From: Bacteroidaceae bacterium
Lineage (GTDB): Bacteria; Bacteroidota; Bacteroidia; Bacteroidales; Bacteroidaceae
Direction of reading: 5' to 3'
Length of the DNA: 64,000 nt
Assembly: GCA_024398785.1 (NCBI GenBank)
Contig: JAKSIO010000003.1
Coordinates: 1 to 64,000, forward strand
Shown one piece after another: positions 60,902 to 64,000 of the stretch; the first letter of the stretch is position 1; each line of letters opens with the position of its first letter. The position numbers were made by a program, and so were the translations under genes. Below the pieces are notes generated by a model. The model saw nothing but the letters and a program-made list of their open reading frames with translations. It searched no databases and had not been told where the DNA came from.

Positions 60902-62269
60902 TTATTTAAATTCCCAATATTTGAATTGCATCAGACCTGTTGTTTTAGTCGGATTGAATGCCTGTCCGTCTTCCTGACCGCGGAATACAAAGTACAGGTC
61001 ATGAACACCTTTCGCTCCTTTTACCTTGCAGGTATATTCTGTAAATTCTGCACCTGTTATATCCGGTGAAAGTGTGCCGACAAGTGCTCCATCCTTTGAA
61101 TCAAGACGGATTTCTATACTGCAATCAGCGTTTTCAATATTGGCAAGGCTGGCCGTGAAGGTCTTTGCTCCTTTTTTGCCAAAATCAACCTGACGCAGGC
61201 TGATATAATCCCCATTGTCAATTCCGGTTACATAAATTCCGTCTTTTTCGTTCTGGCGTGATACCATGCGGTATCCCCATGCCATAGTTGTAGCTTTTAC
61301 ACGTTGGAACGGATCGAAACTTTTGATAGGTTTGATTTCAGTATCCAACCAGTATGGAACAGTCTCTATAGTACCGTCACCAAGATACAGCATTTCTGCT
61401 GCAGCTACAGAACGGCGTTCGCAGTGGCGGAATTCGGTGCCAGCTGTTTCGTAATCTTCTTTGAGCAGATCATAACTCTGTCCGAATACATATGCATTTC
61501 CCTTATACTCAACAATACCCGGGTGGTTTCCGCGGTCACGCTGTGTAGGTTCCATTATGTATCCTTTGAATTCCCATGGTCCCATAGGAGAATTAGCCAT
61601 TGCGTATCCCAGACCTTCAGGACAACATGTCGATGCAAACGCCATGTAATAATGTCCGTTGCGTTTGTAGGTCCAAGGACCCTCCTGATAATGCGCGGGC
61701 GCATCCAGTTTTACTATCGGACCGCTTGTGCTGATCATGTCCTTGTTCAGTTTTACGCAGTAGACGTTAGGATTACCCCATGTCATATATGCCTGACCGT
61801 CAGTATCAATAAGAATAGTGGGGTCAATATCTTCCCAATGCTCCTTCTGCCATACCAAAGGTTCACCCAGCGGATCTTTGAACGGACCGTATGGAGAGTC
61901 TGATACAAGCACGCCGATGCCATGTCCGTGCAGAGGGCAATACATATAGTATTTCCCATTTCTTGTGACAACCTGTTGAGCCCATGCACCGTTGTCACGT
62001 GAACGCCATGCAAATTCCTTCAATTCTGCAACAACACCGTGTTCGGTAAAATTTACCATATCGGTGGTTGTATAGAGAATCCAGTTAAGCATTTTGAAAT
62101 CATATCCACGTGCATCATCTTCATCGTGGGATGTGTATATGAATATGGTGTCATTAAAAATGACAGGACTGGGGTCGGCAGTATATTTAAGTTGGAATAC
62201 CGGTTTTCCTGCAAAACTTTCTGCAATTACAGAAAGAATTAATAATGCTGAAACAAAGACTTTTCTCAT
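60902..62269 (-). CDS. Glycoside hydrolase family 43 with C-terminal CBM6-like domain
   Basis: The 455-residue secreted enzyme is of the arabinofuranosidase/xylosidase type. The signal peptide ends near SFAG. The five-blade propeller has the three GH43 carboxylates: Asp32 (YTADPSP), Asp149 (EDIDPTILID) and Glu196 (YQEGPWTYK). The C-terminal 120 residues form a CBM6-like beta-sandwich (DYISLRQVDFG, then HDLYFVFRG). The GH97 gene is 17 bp upstream. Together they suggest use of a branched plant or host glycan. The exact linkage is not predictable. Confidence 0.92.
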   Translation of the reverse strand: MRKVFVSALLILSVIAESFAGKPVFQLKYTADPSPVIFNDTIFIYTSHDEDDARGYDFKMLNWILYTTTDMVNFTEHGVVAELKEFAWRSRDNGAWAQQVVTRNGKYYMYCPLHGHGIGVLVSDSPYGPFKDPLGEPLVWQKEHWEDIDPTILIDTDGQAYMTWGNPNVYCVKLNKDMISTSGPIVKLDAPAHYQEGPWTYKRNGHYYMAFASTCCPEGLGYAMANSPMGPWEFKGYIMEPTQRDRGNHPGIVEYKGNAYVFGQSYDLLKEDYETAGTEFRHCERRSVAAAEMLYLGDGTIETVPYWLDTEIKPIKSFDPFQRVKATTMAWGYRMVSRQNEKDGIYVTGIDNGDYISLRQVDFGKKGAKTFTASLANIENADCSIEIRLDSKDGALVGTLSPDITGAEFTEYTCKVKGAKGVHDLYFVFRGQEDGQAFNPTKTTGLMQFKYWEFK

Positions 62270-62286
62270 ATCGTTTTGGTGTTTTA

Positions 62287-64000
62287 TTATTTAATGACAG
62301 CAACAAAGCCTCCGCGTGGCAACGTCTTTATGGCTCTGTCAAGTTCCTGACGGCTGATGCGTTCCGGATTACTGATCACAAAACCTTTGCCATCTTCTCT
62401 ATCGGTAATAAACTGAATGGTATTACCGAAATGTTCAATCTCATCCAAATCCAGATCAAGGTTACGTGGGGCATCAGTTCCGTTTATGCCTCCAATGTAC
62501 CATACCTTTCCTTTGCGGCGGGCCATAACAACATCTTCTCCCGGGTATCCGGAAACAAGTTTGGTGTCATCCCATGCTGTAGGCAACTCGGTTAACAGCT
62601 GACGGATTTCCTGCGGCATTTCATAATAGGCCGAAGGTCTGTCGGGACGATGTTGAAGACCTGATTCAAATATTACCATAAGTGCCAGCTCATGAGCGTG
62701 GGTGGTGATGTGCGGATTCTGTGAATCTGTAAAGGTTCCTGGTGTATAGTCCATTGAACCGATTACGTTGCGTGTGAACGGGAGTGTGGCATTGTGTGCA
62801 GCCGCTTTGTTGGTCAGCGTACGGTTGTTATTGTACCATTCAGCTCCATATACGGCTTCAAATGTCATCAGATTGGGATATGTGCGCTGCCATCCGCGTG
62901 GAATTGTACCGCCATGGAAGTTTGCCATAAGTTTGGCATCGGCGGCATCTTCAATCAGATCAAGATAATAATTCATTGTTTCCATATTGTCAGGACGGAA
63001 AAAGTCAATCTTGACACCTGCTCCGCCGTTTGCTTTCAACCATGCAAATTCTTTTACCCTGTCTTCCTTTTTATTAAGGCTGTACCATGGAGTGGGGGCT
63101 CCTGAGTTAGGCCCGGCCCAATTGGTTCCTGAATTATACCATAACAAAGGTTTGATGTCATTGTCAACGGCATATTTAAGGGCCTGTTCAATATTACCTC
63201 CACGCATGACATCCCATTCGGCATCAATCAGCATGTATGGCCACTGCATATACTTTGCCAGATCAATGTATTCCTTGATAATACTGTATTCCTGTGAACC
63301 GTGGTTGTATGCCCAATATATCCATGATACGTTTCCTGGCTGAATCCATTCTGTGTCAGATATTGTAGACGGGTCTGCAAGGTCTGTAACCAGAGTTGAT
63401 TCAACAATGTCATCCAATTCTCCGACAATGAACAGACGCCATGGTGATTGCCAGTTATTTTCAACAGGCTGGTCCTGACTGAAAAGTGTCAACTGGTACA
63501 ACTGACTTTGTTTGGAATTGTCAAGATATGAACCGCAGTGGTTGCGGCGCATGTTTGATTCCGTAATAAGCATAAACAGTTCATCATCGGATGCAGCCTG
63601 CACCAGTGCCGGATAACTCCATTTGTTGCGGTCGCGCCAACCATGTGAAGCACCGTCCGTAGCCAGCGGAAAAAATTCTTCATATCCGCCACCTACATGC
63701 GGCTGTATCCACCGTTTTGTACCATCTTTTATTGGGTATGCAGTGTTTTCTGAAAGGATTATTTCACCTTCTTCAGCAGCCGGAATCCGGTAACTGAAGG
63801 CGATGCCGTCATTGTAAATGCGGAATATTACATCCAATTGTGCTCCGGCCGGGTTCTTGAATGAGTAGACACGCTCATGTCCAAGATTGGAACATTGACT
63901 GCGTTTACCGGTGAGCATTGTATAATTGTGACGGACTGTTTTGATAGGTCCAACGTTGATGGGCTTGAGCTGGCTGTAGTAATCCTGTTTATTTGTAACT
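62287..64000 (-). CDS. Glycoside hydrolase family 97 enzyme, N-terminus outside window
   Basis: The frame stays open to the window edge, so the gene is cut: about 570 residues are visible, lacking roughly the first 80-100. GH97 features are TGKRSQC with the N-terminal beta-sandwich, the barrel region WIYWAYNHGS, MLIDAEWDV, and GVKIDFFRPDNMETM. The Asp in KIDFF lies where retaining members such as alpha-galactosidases have their nucleophile, while SusB-type inverting enzymes lack it. Retaining alpha-galactosidase-like action is therefore favoured but not certain. The C-terminal beta domain is complete and ends GGFVAVIK. Confidence 0.9.
   Translation of the reverse strand, partial: VTNKQDYYSQLKPINVGPIKTVRHNYTMLTGKRSQCSNLGHERVYSFKNPAGAQLDVIFRIYNDGIAFSYRIPAAEEGEIILSENTAYPIKDGTKRWIQPHVGGGYEEFFPLATDGASHGWRDRNKWSYPALVQAASDDELFMLITESNMRRNHCGSYLDNSKQSQLYQLTLFSQDQPVENNWQSPWRLFIVGELDDIVESTLVTDLADPSTISDTEWIQPGNVSWIYWAYNHGSQEYSIIKEYIDLAKYMQWPYMLIDAEWDVMRGGNIEQALKYAVDNDIKPLLWYNSGTNWAGPNSGAPTPWYSLNKKEDRVKEFAWLKANGGAGVKIDFFRPDNMETMNYYLDLIEDAADAKLMANFHGGTIPRGWQRTYPNLMTFEAVYGAEWYNNNRTLTNKAAAHNATLPFTRNVIGSMDYTPGTFTDSQNPHITTHAHELALMVIFESGLQHRPDRPSAYYEMPQEIRQLLTELPTAWDDTKLVSGYPGEDVVMARRKGKVWYIGGINGTDAPRNLDLDLDEIEHFGNTIQFITDREDGKGFVISNPERISRQELDRAIKTLPRGGFVAVIK

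Overview
The window looks like a chromosomal segment of a gut-type Bacteroidales bacterium (phylum Bacteroidota). The evidence is the recurrent TAnnTTTG -7 promoter element with little or no Shine-Dalgarno signal, a UpxY-type NusG-like antiterminator, GH97, GH43 and GH3 enzymes with signal peptides, DUF6048/DUF6452/DUF5723/DUF4199 families typical of the phylum, and FISUMP-type lipoproteins. The genus cannot be fixed from the sequence alone. No rRNA, tRNA, CRISPR array, transposase gene or prophage was recognised.

Layout. 1-2.8 kb: end of a secreted protein with tandem 79-residue repeats, then a GH3 beta-glucosidase. 2.9-4.9 kb: small lipoprotein, sirtuin and TIGR02757-family protein in one operon. 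5.0-8.7 kb: a compact five-gene operon of ketosynthase, acyl carrier protein, two hot-dog dehydratases and a phytoene-desaturase/retinol-saturase-like flavoenzyme. It resembles a minimal aryl-polyene or specialised-lipid pathway and is the strongest candidate for an undescribed system. 8.7-10.9 kb: queuosine-precursor transporter and a PBP4-type carboxypeptidase. 11.1-16.8 kb: glutamate dehydrogenase, an unusual receiver/PPDK-like fusion, and alanine dehydrogenase (nitrogen and pyruvate metabolism). 16.9-18.9 kb: manC and folE. 18.9-19.6 kb: a gene-free island rich in inverted repeats plus a broken FISUMP fragment.

19.6-32.4 kb: mltG, then a long plus-strand operon (GHL10 hydrolase, tripartite RND pump, chromate-transporter half, uvrA) meeting a minus-strand operon (menG, second chromate-transporter half). 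32.5-49.2 kb: envelope polysaccharide genes. The plus strand carries a dehydratase/epimerase, galE, SLBB export protein, Wzz-like protein, rfbC, rfbD, UpxY-like protein and a glycosyltransferase. The minus strand carries three GT2 enzymes and a YfhO-like membrane protein. rfbA and apbE follow. No flippase, polymerase or initiating phosphoglycosyltransferase is evident, so this set is probably only part of the pathway.

49.1-55.8 kb: a six-gene minus-strand operon from a DUF4199 protein to mfd. 55.9-64 kb: a second minus-strand operon (GH97, GH43, large lipoprotein, DUF5723 protein, rfbB, FISUMP lipoprotein). The four dTDP-rhamnose genes are present but spread over about 18 kb in three transcription units. 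Genes are very tightly packed: most units have gaps under 20 bp, and five convergent pairs meet within about 25 bp or overlap.
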